Source: Ferrimonas marina
Lineage (GTDB): Bacteria > Pseudomonadota > Gammaproteobacteria > Enterobacterales > Shewanellaceae
Length of the DNA: 64,000 bases
Direction: 5' to 3'
NCBI RefSeq assembly: GCF_900129905.1
Contig: NZ_FQXG01000002.1
Coordinates: 620,001-684,000 of the forward strand
Shown: one piece after another, positions 54,781 to 64,000 of the stretch
Layout: every line of letters begins with the position of its first letter
Numbering within the stretch: the stretch's first letter is position 1
Program-made: the position numbers and the translations under genes
Notes under the pieces: generated by a model
Databases searched by the model: none
Told to the model about the DNA's origin: nothing
What the model saw: the letters and a program-made list of their open reading frames with translations, nothing else

Positions 54781-55629
54781 TTAGCGGGGTGCCCGCCCGA
54801 TTGTATAGCGATCCCGCCGACCCAGGTCCTGACCGGTGCTGACCTGCACCAGTCCCGCCTCGGCAAAGATCCCCCGCACCGCCTCGCCCTGGTCATGGCC
54901 ATGCTCCACCATCAACACCCCGCCGGGATGGAGGTGGGTCTGGGCCTGCTGGGCCAGGTGACGGATGTCCGCCAGCCCCTGCTGGGGCGCGATCAGCGCA
55001 CTGCGCGGCTCGAACCGCACGTCCCCCTGGTCCAGGTGGTGATCCACAGGATCGATGTAAGGGGGGTTGGAGACCACCAGGTCAAAGCGCTGGCCCTGCA
55101 GCGGCTGATACCAGCTGCCCTGGTGCACCGGCACATCCAGGCCGTGGCGCTGGGCGTTGCGCCGGGCCAGGGCGGCGGCCTCGGCACTGTACTCCACCGC
55201 ACACACCTGCCACTGCGGGCGTTCACTGGCCAAGGCCAGGGCGATGGCGCCGGTGCCGGTACCCAGGTCAACCACCCGGGCCGACTGCGGCAACGGCAGC
55301 GCCAGCGCCGCCTCCACCAGTGACTCGGTGTCCGGCCGCGGGATCAGGGTACTGGCGTTGGTCTCCAGGGTCAGGGTCCAGAACTCGCGGTGGCCGGTGA
55401 TGTGGGCCACCGGCTCGCCGTCAAAGCGGCGCTGCAGATCCTCAGCCAGCTGCGCCTGCAGCGCTTCGCTGAGCTGCTGATCCGGCCAGGTAAACAGGAA
55501 GCTGCGGGGCTTGTCTAAGCGGCTCAGCAACAGCACCTCGGCGTCGATACCGGGGCTGTCCGGATCGCTCTGGCTGCCCGCCTCCGCCAGTTTGGCACTG
55601 GCTAGGCGCAGCCACTGGTCAATGCGCAT
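54781..55629 (-). CDS. prmC: Release factor glutamine methyltransferase PrmC
   Basis: The 282-residue protein has the N-terminal helical release-factor-binding domain and a Rossmann methyltransferase domain with VVDLGTGTGAIALALA and the substrate motif VVSNPPYIDP. It methylates the GGQ glutamine of release factors. It begins one base after prfA on the same strand, so the enzyme and its substrate are cotranscribed. Confidence 0.96.
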   Translation of the reverse strand: MRIDQWLRLASAKLAEAGSQSDPDSPGIDAEVLLLSRLDKPRSFLFTWPDQQLSEALQAQLAEDLQRRFDGEPVAHITGHREFWTLTLETNASTLIPRPDTESLVEAALALPLPQSARVVDLGTGTGAIALALASERPQWQVCAVEYSAEAAALARRNAQRHGLDVPVHQGSWYQPLQGQRFDLVVSNPPYIDPVDHHLDQGDVRFEPRSALIAPQQGLADIRHLAQQAQTHLHPGGVLMVEHGHDQGEAVRGIFAEAGLVQVSTGQDLGRRDRYTIGRAPR

Positions 55630-55630
55630 C

Positions 55631-56710
55631 TCAGTCTTCCGCCAGCGCCGCCAGTTGATCGGCCTGGTGCTCCTGCAGGATCGGCTCCATCAGGGCATTG
55701 AGATCCCCCTCCATCACCTCGGCCAGGCGGTAGAGGGTCAGGTTGATACGGTGATCGGAGACCCGGCCCTGGGGGTAGTTGTAGGTGCGGATCCGCTCGG
55801 AGCGGTCACCGGAGGCCACCAGCGAGCGACGGGTGTCGGTCTCCTCGGCCTTGCGCTTCTCATCTTCAGCCTGCTGCAGCCGTGCGCCCAGCACCGCCAT
55901 CGCCTTGGCCCGGTTCTTGTGCTGGGAACGGTCGTCCTGGCACTCCACCACGGTACCGGTGGGGATGTGGGTTATGCGGATGGCGGAATCGGTCTTGTTA
56001 ACGTGCTGACCACCGGCACCGGAGGCGCGGAAGGTGTCGACCTTGAGATCCGCCGGGTTGATGGTGATCGCTTCCGCTTCCGGGATCTCCGGCATCACCA
56101 CCACGGTGCAGGCGGAGGTGTGGATACGACCCTGGGATTCGGTGGCCGGTACCCGCTGAACCCGGTGACCACCGGATTCGAACTTCATCTTGCCGTAAAC
56201 GGCGTCGCCGGAGATCTTGGCGATCACCTCTTTGTAGCCACCGTGATCGCCCTCGTTGGCGGACATCATCTCCACCTTCCAGCCCACGGTTTCGGCGAAA
56301 CGGCTGTACATCCGCATCAGATCACCGGCAAAGATGGCGGCCTCGTCACCGCCGGCACCGGCACGGATCTCAACAAAGCAGTTGTTGTCGTCCTTGGGAT
56401 CCCGGGGCAGCAGCAGGATCTGCAGCTCGCCCTCGAGTCGCTCGCAGTTGGCCTTGGCCTCGGCGAGCTCTTCGGCGGCCATCTCAGCCATGTCCGGATC
56501 GCTGAGCATCTCCTGGGCGGTCTCGATGTCTTCCTGGCCCTGCTGGTAGTCCTGGAACGCCTTAACCACGTCCTCAAGCTGGGCATATTCCTTGTTCAGG
56601 TTGCGAAAGCGGTCCTGATCGGCAATCACGTCGGGCTCACTCATCAGCGCCTGAACCTCTTCATAGCGCTCGACCAGGCCTTCCAATTTTGCGTAAACGG
56701 AGGGTTTCAT
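55631..56710 (-). CDS. prfA: Peptide chain release factor 1
   Basis: The 359-residue protein has RF-1 features: [20 protein letters not shown], the GGQ motif in [18 protein letters not shown], and the codon-recognition domain ending in [18 protein letters not shown]. It reads UAA and UAG stops. It lies between hemA and prmC, with a palindromic hairpin in the 70-base gap after hemA. Confidence 0.97.
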   Translation of the reverse strand: MKPSVYAKLEGLVERYEEVQALMSEPDVIADQDRFRNLNKEYAQLEDVVKAFQDYQQGQEDIETAQEMLSDPDMAEMAAEELAEAKANCERLEGELQILLLPRDPKDDNNCFVEIRAGAGGDEAAIFAGDLMRMYSRFAETVGWKVEMMSANEGDHGGYKEVIAKISGDAVYGKMKFESGGHRVQRVPATESQGRIHTSACTVVVMPEIPEAEAITINPADLKVDTFRASGAGGQHVNKTDSAIRITHIPTGTVVECQDDRSQHKNRAKAMAVLGARLQQAEDEKRKAEETDTRRSLVASGDRSERIRTYNYPQGRVSDHRINLTLYRLAEVMEGDLNALMEPILQEHQADQLAALAED

Positions 56711-56726
56711 TGTCTACCTTGATAAT

Positions 56727-56754
56727 GCAAAACGGCCCGTTTAAACGGGCCGTT
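56727..56754 (-). terminator. Palindromic hairpin between hemA and prfA
   Basis: A perfect 24-base palindrome with GGCCCG arms lies at 56731-56754, followed on the minus strand by four T. It may attenuate hemA transcripts before prfA or act as a two-way terminator. Confidence 0.6.
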
Positions 56755-56780
56755 GTCGTAAAGTTTGCGGTGCGTCTGGG

Positions 56781-58031
56781 TTAATTGTCGTTGATACCCA
56801 GTGCCGATCGCAAGAGCTCAAGGCTATCGAGGTCACCACTGCGGGCGGCCTTGGACAACGCCTGGGTCGGCGAGTGGATCAGTTTGTTGGTCAACTTGTT
56901 GGCCAACTCATTGACCACCGCTGAGGCCTCGTCGCCCCGCTCCAGTCGCTCTACCGCCCGCTGTAAGGCCTCAACCTTGAGCTGTTCGCTCTGGCTGCGG
57001 TAGGCACGAATGGTGGCGACCGAATCGAGGCCACGCAGCCAGTTGAGGAACTCCACCGATTGCTCCTGGGCAATCAGCTCCGCCTGCTCCGCCGCTTCCA
57101 GGCGTGAAGCCATGTTTTTCTCAACGATGCCCTGCAGATCATCGACGGTGTAGAGGTAGGCATTCTCCAGATCCCCCACCTCGGACTCGATATCCCGGGG
57201 CACCGCGATGTCCACCAGCAGCATCGCCTGCTGGCGGCGCTGCTTCAGCGCGTTCTCCACCATCCCCTTACCGAGGATCGGCAGCGGTGATGCGGTGGAA
57301 GAGATCACGATGTCACACTCGTGCAGGTGCTCCGGGATCTGCGGCAGGGTCACGGCGGTGGCGCCAAACTCGGCGGCCATCCCCTCGGCCCGGGCCAGGG
57401 TCCGGTTGGCGACGATGATGTCCGTTACGCCGCGCTCGGTGAGGTGACGAGCCACCAGCTCGACGGTCTCACCGGCCCCCACCAGCATCACCTTGGACTT
57501 GGACAGGTCATCAAAGATGTGTTTGGCCAGGTTTACCGCGGCGAAGGCGACAGATACGGCAGAGGTGCCGATCTCGGTCTCGGTGCGGATCTGCTTGGCC
57601 ACTTTGAAGGTGTGCTGGAACAGACGGTCCAGGGTGTGGGCAATGGTGCCGGTATCCCGGGCATCGAAGAAGGCTTTCTTGATCTGGCCGAGGATCTGGG
57701 GTTCACCCAGGACCAAGGAGTCCAAACCGGAGGAGACGCGCAGCAGGTGCTGCACCGCCTTTTGGCCGGTGTGGAGGTAGATGGAACGCCGCAGCTCCGC
57801 TTCATCGAGGTTGTGAAACTGACTGAGCCACTGGACCAGTGCTTCACTTTCCACCTGATTGGTGTACAACTCGGTACGGTTACAGGTAGAGACGATCACC
57901 GCCTCACCAGTGCGGGTTTGTGCCGCCAAGCTTTTTAGGGCATCGGCGAGAATGTCCGGCCCGAAGGCGACTTTTTCTCGCAGCGATACGCTGGCGGTCT
58001 TGTGATTGATCCCAATTGCAACTAACGTCAT
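56781..58031 (-). CDS. hemA: Glutamyl-tRNA reductase
   Basis: The 416-residue protein starts [20 protein letters not shown], has the catalytic Cys in STCNRTELY (about residue 50), the NADPH domain with [17 protein letters not shown], and [12 protein letters not shown]-terminal dimerisation helix closes it. It makes glutamate-1-semialdehyde from glutamyl-tRNA, the first step of heme synthesis. It is divergent from lolB-ispE-prs, a gammaproteobacterial hallmark order. Confidence 0.97.
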   Translation of the reverse strand: MTLVAIGINHKTASVSLREKVAFGPDILADALKSLAAQTRTGEAVIVSTCNRTELYTNQVESEALVQWLSQFHNLDEAELRRSIYLHTGQKAVQHLLRVSSGLDSLVLGEPQILGQIKKAFFDARDTGTIAHTLDRLFQHTFKVAKQIRTETEIGTSAVSVAFAAVNLAKHIFDDLSKSKVMLVGAGETVELVARHLTERGVTDIIVANRTLARAEGMAAEFGATAVTLPQIPEHLHECDIVISSTASPLPILGKGMVENALKQRRQQAMLLVDIAVPRDIESEVGDLENAYLYTVDDLQGIVEKNMASRLEAAEQAELIAQEQSVEFLNWLRGLDSVATIRAYRSQSEQLKVEALQRAVERLERGDEASAVVNELANKLTNKLIHSPTQALSKAARSGDLDSLELLRSALGINDN

Positions 58032-58181
58032 GGCTTAAATTAGCTTATTCGCCCCGTTTCTTTTCAATCCTTTGGCGCAGGGCAATTCTATGCACAAAGT
58101 GTGTCACGGGGAAACACAATCTCGGACACACGGGCAGCATTCCCTTCATGATTGCGGAGCAGCGCACAAAGTTGGATAAAA

Positions 58182-58775
58182 ATGTTTAACCATCCGTTCA
58201 AACTCACCCTCTCCTTGTTACTCCTGACATTGCTGGCTGGTTGTGCCAGCTATCAGGCAGCGGATGCCGACGACCCGCTGGCGCAGACCCCCAACTGGCA
58301 CCTGCGCGGCAAGCTGGGGATCATCACCCCGGAGGAGCGGGTCTCCGCCAGCCTGCACTGGCGCCACCTGGGGCGCACCGGCCAGGACGATCTGCGCCTG
58401 ACCGGCCCGTTCGGCCAGACCCTGCTGGCACTCAATGCCCGCCCGGGCTTCGCCGAGGTGGAGCTGGATGGTCGTCGCCACCAGGGCGACAGCCCGGAGC
58501 AACTGATCCAGCGCCTGACCGGCTGGCAGTTGCCGCTGTCGCAGCTGAGCCGTTACCTGCTGGGGGATACCGCCAGCAATCCCACCACCAGCTACGACGA
58601 GCAGGGCCATCCTGTACGGCTCGACCTGGTCCACCCCGGCACCGGAGAGCAGTGGCAGCTGACCTACAACGGCTGGCAACAACTGTCTCAGCATCGCCTG
58701 CCGCGCGAGTTGGAGTTGCGCCAGGGCCCGCAACGAATAAAATTGGCCATCTCTCACTGGCAACCCGAGTTGTAA
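58182..58775 (+). CDS. lolB: Outer-membrane lipoprotein insertase LolB
   Basis: The ATG at 58182 gives 197 residues with lipobox LLAGC (cysteine near residue 20). An upstream start at 58152 is less likely. The LolB domain shows WHLRGKLGIITPEERVSASLHW and DLRLTGPFGQTLL. LolB takes lipoproteins from LolA and inserts them in the outer membrane. ispE begins six bases after its stop. Confidence 0.92.
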   Translation: MFNHPFKLTLSLLLLTLLAGCASYQAADADDPLAQTPNWHLRGKLGIITPEERVSASLHWRHLGRTGQDDLRLTGPFGQTLLALNARPGFAEVELDGRRHQGDSPEQLIQRLTGWQLPLSQLSRYLLGDTASNPTTSYDEQGHPVRLDLVHPGTGEQWQLTYNGWQQLSQHRLPRELELRQGPQRIKLAISHWQPEL

Positions 58776-58781
58776 CCTTCG

Positions 58782-59624
58782 ATGACCCAAGCCCCCTGGT
58801 GGCCCGCCCCCGCCAAGCTCAATCTCTGCCTGCACATCAATGGCCGCCGTGAAGACGGCTATCACGAACTGCAGACCCTGTTCCAATTCCTGGATTGGGG
58901 CGACCGACTGCGTTTCACCCCGCGGGATGACGGCCTGGTTACCCTCAGCCCGGCGCTGCCCGGCGTGGCGGACGAGGACAACCTAGTGGTGCGTGCCGCC
59001 CGGCTGCTGCAACAGGCCAGTGGCACCACCCTGGGTGCCGACATTGAGCTGGATAAGCAACTGCCCATGGGCGGTGGCATCGGTGGCGGCTCCTCCGATG
59101 CGGCCACCACCCTGGTGGTGCTCAACCACCTTTGGCAAACCGGCCTGGACGAGGACGCCCTGGCCGAGCTTGGCTTGAGCCTGGGCGCGGACGTGCCGGT
59201 GTTTGTCCGAGGTCGCGCTGCCATGGCGGATGGCGTCGGTGAAGCCCTGCGTCCGGTGGAGATCGCCGAGCCCTGGTACCTGTTGCTGGTGCCCGAGGTG
59301 GAGGTCAGCACCGCCGAGGTGTTTGGTCACCCGCAGCTGACCCGGGACACACCTAAGATCCCAGGGCTGGAAAGCCAGCCCCAGCGCTGGCAAAACGACT
59401 GCCAGGCAGTGGTTTGCCAAGCCTATCCTCAAGTTGCAAAGGCTTTAAGCTGGTTGCTAGAATATGCGCCGTCAAAAATGACCGGCACCGGCAGCTGCGT
59501 GTTTGGCGAATTTGCCAACCGGGCTGATGCCGAAGCCGCAAGGGCGGGATTGCCCGAAGGGTGGGTGGGCCAAGTGACCCAAGGCCGCAACCAGTCACCC
59601 CTTCTGGCCATGCTCGGCCAATAA
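58782..59624 (+). CDS. ispE: 4-diphosphocytidyl-2-C-methylerythritol kinase
   Basis: The 280-residue GHMP kinase has [21 protein letters not shown], the ATP-binding loop [17 protein letters not shown] and [12 protein letters not shown]. It phosphorylates CDP-methylerythritol in the isoprenoid MEP pathway. It is coupled to lolB and followed by prs after a 185-base leader with hairpins. Confidence 0.96.
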   Translation: MTQAPWWPAPAKLNLCLHINGRREDGYHELQTLFQFLDWGDRLRFTPRDDGLVTLSPALPGVADEDNLVVRAARLLQQASGTTLGADIELDKQLPMGGGIGGGSSDAATTLVVLNHLWQTGLDEDALAELGLSLGADVPVFVRGRAAMADGVGEALRPVEIAEPWYLLLVPEVEVSTAEVFGHPQLTRDTPKIPGLESQPQRWQNDCQAVVCQAYPQVAKALSWLLEYAPSKMTGTGSCVFGEFANRADAEAARAGLPEGWVGQVTQGRNQSPLLAMLGQ

Positions 59625-59631
59625 TAAATCA

Positions 59632-59712
59632 GCCGGCGACGCCTTCGGGTTCACGCCGGCCTGTGTTTGTCCCGTCCGAGGACGGACAATTGTCCCGCTT
59701 TACAGCGGACAA
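59632..59712 (+). other. Three hairpins in the ispE-prs gap
   Basis: GCCGGCG/CGCCGGC (59632-59660), a bulged TGTCC/GGACA stem (59669-59689) and TTGTC-CGCT/AGCG-GACAA (59690-59712) follow one another. None has a strong T-run. They could form a structured leader of prs or a processing site. No PurR box is visible. Confidence 0.4.
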
Positions 59713-59809
59713 CAGATAGAACTGTGCCAACATAACAACTGGTTCTTCGCCGGTTTGGTCTGGGCAGGGTCCCGGCCAAACCAAAGCAAACAAGCCTGAG
59801 GTTCATCCC

Positions 59810-60757
59810 GTGCCCGACATTAAGCTGTTTACCGGTAATGCCAACCCGGAACTGGCAAAACTGATTGCCCAACGCCTTTACTCCGCCCTTGGCAGCGCCG
59901 AAGTTGGCCGTTTCTCTGACGGTGAGATCAGCGTTCAAATCAACGAAAACGTGCGTGGTTCTGACGTCTTCATCATCCAGTCCACCTGTGCCCCCACCAA
60001 CGACAACCTGATGGAGCTGGTGGTGATGGTGGATGCCCTGCGTCGCGCCTCTGCCGGTCGTATCACTGCGGTGATCCCCTACTTCGGCTACGCCCGTCAG
60101 GACCGTCGTGTCCGCTCCGCCCGGGTGCCGATCACCGCCAAGGTAGTGGCTGACTTCTTGTCCAGCGTAGGCGTTGACCGGGTACTGACCTGCGACCTGC
60201 ACGCTGAGCAGATCCAGGGCTTCTTCGATGTGCCGGTAGACAACGTGTTCGGCAGCCCGGTGCTGCTGGAAGACATGCAGCGTCGTGATCTGGACAACCC
60301 GGTGGTGGTTTCCCCGGACATCGGTGGTGTGGTTCGTGCCCGTGCCGTGGCCAAGCTGCTGGACGACAGCGACCTGGCGATCATCGATAAGCGTCGCCCC
60401 CGCGCCAACGTCTCCCAGGTGATGCACATCATCGGTGACGTCAAGGACCGTGACTGCATCATCGTTGATGACATGATCGACACCGGCGGCACCCTGTGCA
60501 AGGCGGCAGAAGCGCTGAAAGAGCACGGCGCCCGTCGCGTGTTTGCCTACGCTACCCACCCGATCTTCTCCGGCAACGCGCCGAAGAACATCAGCGAGTC
60601 CGTCATCGACGAGGTGATCGTCACCGACACCGTGCCGCTGTCTGACGCGATGAAGGCCACCGGCAAGGTGACCCAGCTGACCATGTCCGGTGTGATGGCC
60701 GAAGCGATCCGCCGGGTCAGCAACGAAGAATCTATCTCGGCGATGTTCGAGCACTAA
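59810..60757 (+). CDS. prs: Ribose-phosphate pyrophosphokinase
   Basis: The 315-residue protein starts with GTG (GAGG eight bases upstream). It contains [12 protein letters not shown], the ATP-site [22 protein letters not shown] and the PRPP loop [16 protein letters not shown]. It makes PRPP for nucleotides, His and Trp. It has its own terminator, and its coding sequence is rich in favoured codons, as expected for a highly expressed gene. Confidence 0.97.
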   Translation: MPDIKLFTGNANPELAKLIAQRLYSALGSAEVGRFSDGEISVQINENVRGSDVFIIQSTCAPTNDNLMELVVMVDALRRASAGRITAVIPYFGYARQDRRVRSARVPITAKVVADFLSSVGVDRVLTCDLHAEQIQGFFDVPVDNVFGSPVLLEDMQRRDLDNPVVVSPDIGGVVRARAVAKLLDDSDLAIIDKRRPRANVSQVMHIIGDVKDRDCIIVDDMIDTGGTLCKAAEALKEHGARRVFAYATHPIFSGNAPKNISESVIDEVIVTDTVPLSDAMKATGKVTQLTMSGVMAEAIRRVSNEESISAMFEH

Positions 60758-60778
60758 GCTGCCCGACGCTGAGAACAA

Positions 60779-60808
60779 CGCCCCGTTTGCCGACGGGGCG
60801 TTTTTTTT
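60779..60808 (+). terminator. Rho-independent terminator of prs
   Basis: CGCCCCGT and ACGGGGCG pair around a six-base loop and are followed by eight T. Confidence 0.95.
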
Positions 60809-60943
60809 GCGCCTTGATCCAGACTGAGGCGAATTTGAGCCAATCGGCGTCAAAGTGGTAAACTGTCGCGCCTTTGTCTACAAGGAAGAGGTCCGTTTCT
60901 GGTCGCGGAGACGGCAACCACACCAACAAAAGGAGTTACAACC

Positions 60944-61579
60944 ATGTCAGATTTCGAGTTTGACGCTGAGATCCGTACCGATCTAGGCACCGGAGCGAGC
61001 CGCCGGTTGCGTCGGGAAGGGCTGGTGCCCGCGGTGTTGTACGGTGGAGACAAGGAGCCAGTGTCACTGACGTTGGCCCACAACAAGATCAACAAGGCAC
61101 AGGAGAACGAGGCGTTTTACAGCCACGTGCTGACCTTGAACATCAACGGCCAGGCGGAAGAGGCGATCGTGAAGGCGATCCAGCGTCACCCCTACAAGCC
61201 CAAGCTGATGCACCTGGACTTCCAGCGAGTGGTCCGTGGCACCGCCATGACCGCCACCGTGCCGCTGCACTTCGTCAACGAAGAGGACAGCGCCGGGGCT
61301 CGCGCCGGTGGCACCGTGATGCACCTGCTTAACGAGGTGGAAGTCCGTTGTCTGCCGCGTCATCTGCCGGAGTTCATTGAGGTGGATATCCTCAGCCTGG
61401 ACACCGGTCATAGCCTGCACCTCAGCGATATCCAGATGCCCGAAGGGGTCGAACTGGTGGCACTGAGCAAGGGCGACGACAGCCAGGATCTGTCCGTAGT
61501 CACCATCAAGCCGCCTAAGGGCGCCAGTGACGACGAGGCCGAAGACGGCGAAACCCCAGAGCAACCAACAGAAGAGTAA
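60944..61579 (+). CDS. rplY: 50S ribosomal protein L25 (Ctc/TL5 long form)
   Basis: The 211-residue protein has the N-terminal 5S rRNA-binding L25 domain ([22 protein letters not shown]) and a C-terminal TL5/Ctc beta domain, ending in an acidic tail. E. coli L25 is only 94 residues and lacks the second domain. AAAGGAG precedes the start. pth follows two bases later, a conserved pairing. Confidence 0.96.
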   Translation: MSDFEFDAEIRTDLGTGASRRLRREGLVPAVLYGGDKEPVSLTLAHNKINKAQENEAFYSHVLTLNINGQAEEAIVKAIQRHPYKPKLMHLDFQRVVRGTAMTATVPLHFVNEEDSAGARAGGTVMHLLNEVEVRCLPRHLPEFIEVDILSLDTGHSLHLSDIQMPEGVELVALSKGDDSQDLSVVTIKPPKGASDDEAEDGETPEQPTEE

Positions 61580-61581
61580 CG

Positions 61582-62178
61582 GTGAGCAGTAACATCCGTT
61601 TAATCGTGGGCCTGGCAAACCCAGGCCCCGAATACGCCCAAACCCGCCACAATGCCGGCGAGTGGCTGGTTAACGAACTGGCCCGACAACACAACGTCAG
61701 CCTCAAGACCGAGAGCAAGTTCTTTGGTAAGACCGGTCGGATCCAGGCCCCGGGCATGGACCTGCGACTGTTGATCCCCACCACCTTTATGAACCTCTCT
61801 GGCAAGGCGATCGGTGCCATGGCCAACTTCTACGGCATCGCGCCGGAGGAGATCTTGGTGGTGCACGACGAGATGGACCTGCCCCCCGGGGTGGCTCGCT
61901 TCAAGCAAGGGGGTGGCCATGGCGGCCACAACGGCTTGAAGGACACCATTGCCCGACTGGGCAACAACAAGAATTTTTACCGGCTGCGCGTCGGCATCGG
62001 CCATCCGGGCGATCGCAACCGCGTGACCGGCTATGTGCTGGGCAAGGCCCCGGCCAATGAACAGCGCGCCATGGACGAGGCGATCGACGAGGCGTGCCGC
62101 TGCATGGATCTGCTACTCAAAGAGGGCATGACCAAGGCACAGAACCGCCTCCATACTTTTTCGGCCCAACCGGCCTAA
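61582..62178 (+). CDS. pth: Peptidyl-tRNA hydrolase
   Basis: The 198-residue protein starts with GTG, two bases after rplY. It has [23 protein letters not shown], with the catalytic His, and [21 protein letters not shown] and [11 protein letters not shown]. It frees peptides from stalled peptidyl-tRNA. ychF follows 28 bases downstream. Confidence 0.97.
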   Translation: MSSNIRLIVGLANPGPEYAQTRHNAGEWLVNELARQHNVSLKTESKFFGKTGRIQAPGMDLRLLIPTTFMNLSGKAIGAMANFYGIAPEEILVVHDEMDLPPGVARFKQGGGHGGHNGLKDTIARLGNNKNFYRLRVGIGHPGDRNRVTGYVLGKAPANEQRAMDEAIDEACRCMDLLLKEGMTKAQNRLHTFSAQPA

Positions 62179-62206
62179 CAGACGATCAAGAAAGGTTAAC
62201 ACTACC

Positions 62207-63298
62207 ATGGGTTTTAAATGTGGCATCGTGGGTCTGCCCAACGTCGGCAAATCCACCCTGTTCAATGCACTGACCAAGGCCGGCATCGAAGCCGCCAACT
62301 TCCCGTTTTGCACCATCGAGCCGAACACCGGCGTGGTACCGGTGCCGGATCATCGCCTCAATGCGCTGGCCGAGATCGTCAACCCGCAGCGCGTGCTGCC
62401 CACCACCATGGAATTCGTCGACATCGCCGGCCTGGTGAAGGGTGCCTCCACCGGGGAAGGCCTGGGTAACAAGTTCCTGGCCAACATCCGTGAGACCGAC
62501 GCCATCGGTCACGTGGTGCGCTGCTTCGAGAACGACAACATCGTTCACGTCGCCGGCGGGGTAAACCCGGCCGAGGACATCGAGGTGATCAACACCGAGC
62601 TGGCCCTGGCGGATCTGGACGCCGTCGAGAAGGCGCTGCTGCGCCTGGCCAAGCGTGCCAAGGGCGGTGACAAGGACGCCAAGGCGGAGATCCTGGTGCT
62701 GGAGAAGATCCTGCCGACCCTGGAAGCCGGCGGCATGGCCCGCTCTGTTGAGCTGGATAAGGATGAGAAAGCCCGCATCCAGTACATGGGCCTGCTGACC
62801 CTCAAGCCGACCATGTACATCGCCAACGTCAATGACGACGGCTTCGAGGACAACCCCTACCTGGACCAGGTACGGGCCATCGCCGCCGAAGAGAACGCCG
62901 TGGTGGTGCCGGTGTGTGCCGAGATCGAATCCGAGATCGCCGAGCTGGAAGCTGAAGAGCGCGACGAGTTCATGGCCGATCTGGGCATCGACGAGCCGGG
63001 GCTGAACCGGGTGATCCGCTCCGGTTACGAGCTGCTCAACCTGCAGACCTACTTCACCGCCGGGGTGAAGGAAGTGCGCGCCTGGACCGTCCCGGTGGGT
63101 GCCACCGGCCCGCAGGCCGCCGGTAAGATCCACACCGACTTCGAGCGTGGCTACATCCGCGCCGAGGTGATCGGCTACGACGACTACATCGAGCTGGGTG
63201 GCGAGAACGCTGCCAAGGAAGCCGGCAAGAAGCGCTCTGAAGGCAAGGACTACGTGGTTAAAGACGGCGACGTCATCCACTTCCTGTTCAACGTGTGA
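62207..63298 (+). CDS. ychF: Redox-regulated ATPase YchF
   Basis: The 363-residue OBG-family protein has the P-loop [22 protein letters not shown] and a C-terminal TGS domain ending VIHFLFNV. The G4 position reads NVND rather than NKxD, in agreement with the ATP rather than GTP preference of YchF/OLA1. It binds ribosomes and is linked to oxidative-stress control. AAAGG precedes the start. Confidence 0.97.
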   Translation: MGFKCGIVGLPNVGKSTLFNALTKAGIEAANFPFCTIEPNTGVVPVPDHRLNALAEIVNPQRVLPTTMEFVDIAGLVKGASTGEGLGNKFLANIRETDAIGHVVRCFENDNIVHVAGGVNPAEDIEVINTELALADLDAVEKALLRLAKRAKGGDKDAKAEILVLEKILPTLEAGGMARSVELDKDEKARIQYMGLLTLKPTMYIANVNDDGFEDNPYLDQVRAIAAEENAVVVPVCAEIESEIAELEAEERDEFMADLGIDEPGLNRVIRSGYELLNLQTYFTAGVKEVRAWTVPVGATGPQAAGKIHTDFERGYIRAEVIGYDDYIELGGENAAKEAGKKRSEGKDYVVKDGDVIHFLFNV

Positions 63299-63313
63299 GC
63301 CACCCCGCTTAAC

Positions 63314-63345
63314 AAAAAGCCCGACATCTCGTCGGGCTTTTTTTT
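63314..63345 (+). terminator. Rho-independent terminator of ychF
   Basis: GCCCGAC and GTCGGGC form a stem around ATCTC and are followed by eight T. Confidence 0.93.
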
Positions 63346-63397
63346 GTGCGCTGATCTGGCATAGTCAGCCAGGACTGATTATCCGACTGGAAAGTAC

Positions 63398-64000
63398 ATG
63401 ATGAATAAAGGATTTTTGGCTGCTGCCCTGGCCACTGTGGTGGCTATCCCGGCCGCAAGCTGGTACACGGGCCAGCAATATCAGAAGATCGTCGAACAGC
63501 AGATGGCGCTGGCTTCTGAGATGCCCAACGTCGAGGTGACGCTAGAGGTGATGGACGATTCCCTGTTTGGCCGCACAGAGCGCTACCTGTACCTGATGGA
63601 CGATCCCAGCCTGGAGATAGCGCTGGAGTTTGCCGCCACCCAGACCCTGAGCTTCTGGCCGCTTTTTTTGCGCGGCGAGGTGGCGCTGGACTTTGAGCAT
63701 GGCACCCTGGCGGAGTTTGCCCAGCAGCTGGAGACGCTGCCCCAGATGCGGGGTGGCTGGAGCGCCTTTATCCCTGGCGGCAAGGCCAAGGTCGACCTGC
63801 AGCTGGATGCCATGGCGCTCACCCTGCCAGACGGCGAGGCCCACCTGGCACTCTCCCCCATCCATTACCGGGGAGACTTTGCCCTGGACCTGTCGACCAG
63901 TTACGGCGAACTGAGCCTGGCCAGCCTGACTTTCCGCGTGCCAGATAACGACGGTGAACTGCTGATCACCGATCTGCACTTTTCCGGTGATGCAGTGATG
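63398..64000 (+). CDS. DUF945/YdgA-family protein (partial, C-terminus beyond right edge)
   Basis: The 201 visible residues begin with a hydrophobic signal or anchor (about 5-19) and the SWYTGQQY motif typical of DUF945 (YdgA-like) proteins. Beta-rich sequence follows, with alternating pattern (LEIALEFAATQTLSFWPLFLRGEVAL). The family is periplasmic or inner-membrane-anchored and of unclear function. GGAAAG lies seven bases before the first of two successive ATG codons. The frame is open to the window edge. Confidence 0.78.
   Translation, partial: MMNKGFLAAALATVVAIPAASWYTGQQYQKIVEQQMALASEMPNVEVTLEVMDDSLFGRTERYLYLMDDPSLEIALEFAATQTLSFWPLFLRGEVALDFEHGTLAEFAQQLETLPQMRGGWSAFIPGGKAKVDLQLDAMALTLPDGEAHLALSPIHYRGDFALDLSTSYGELSLASLTFRVPDNDGELLITDLHFSGDAVM

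Overview
The window is a contiguous, gene-dense stretch of a high-GC gammaproteobacterial chromosome. Gene order and protein types point to the Alteromonadales, close to Ferrimonas or Shewanella. This is an inference from the hemA-prfA-prmC-sirB2-kdsA and lolB-ispE-prs-rplY-pth-ychF blocks, the long PstC and PstA permeases, the ppnN-xni block, a 334-residue isocitrate dehydrogenase and paired spondin-domain proteins next to a two-component system. I see no rRNA, tRNA, CRISPR array, insertion sequence or prophage.

Layout. 1-2565 (minus): a small exported protein, an outer-membrane barrel and a metalloprotease-like lipoprotein cut by the left edge. 2736-6479 (plus): two secreted spondin-domain proteins followed by an OmpR-type response regulator and a histidine kinase, preceded by five 11-bp-phased direct repeats. 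6480-9634 (minus): GH43 beta-xylosidase, MarC and EamA membrane proteins. 9815-13276 (plus): a PhnD-like ABC importer of the selenate-related type and an NlpC/P60 lipoprotein. 13280-17673: GrpB-like protein, AcuI reductase, a His-rich small protein with an MFS transporter, and a LysR regulator.

17704-33462 is a phosphate block: pstC-pstA-pstB-phoU plus a small extra gene, ppk-ppx divergent from it, pstS, phoB-phoR and a porin. Candidate PHO boxes made of 11-bp-phased half-sites lie before pstC, ppk, pstS, phoB and the porin, several with a -10-like hexamer ten bases after the second half-site. Together these genes would take up phosphate, sense its lack, and store and mobilise polyphosphate.

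33819-49598 holds rdgC, a structured non-coding stretch, an M61 peptidase, a TPR protein with a decayed GGDEF domain beside an active-looking diguanylate cyclase, ppnN-xni-SDR-DUF3192, a methyltransferase, an S9 peptidase and isocitrate dehydrogenase. 49614-58031 (mostly minus) holds rlmM, ygdD, a hydrolase, gcvA, an acyl-CoA-binding protein, kdsA and the hemA-prfA-prmC-sirB2 cluster. 58182-64000 (plus) holds lolB, ispE, prs, rplY, pth, ychF and a DUF945 protein cut by the right edge.

The best candidates for something little described are the spondin/two-component module with its phased repeat array, the shared geometry of the candidate Pho promoters, and the chain of inverted repeats at 34800-35185. 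Many very long ORFs antisense to real genes are GC-driven shadows and are left out.
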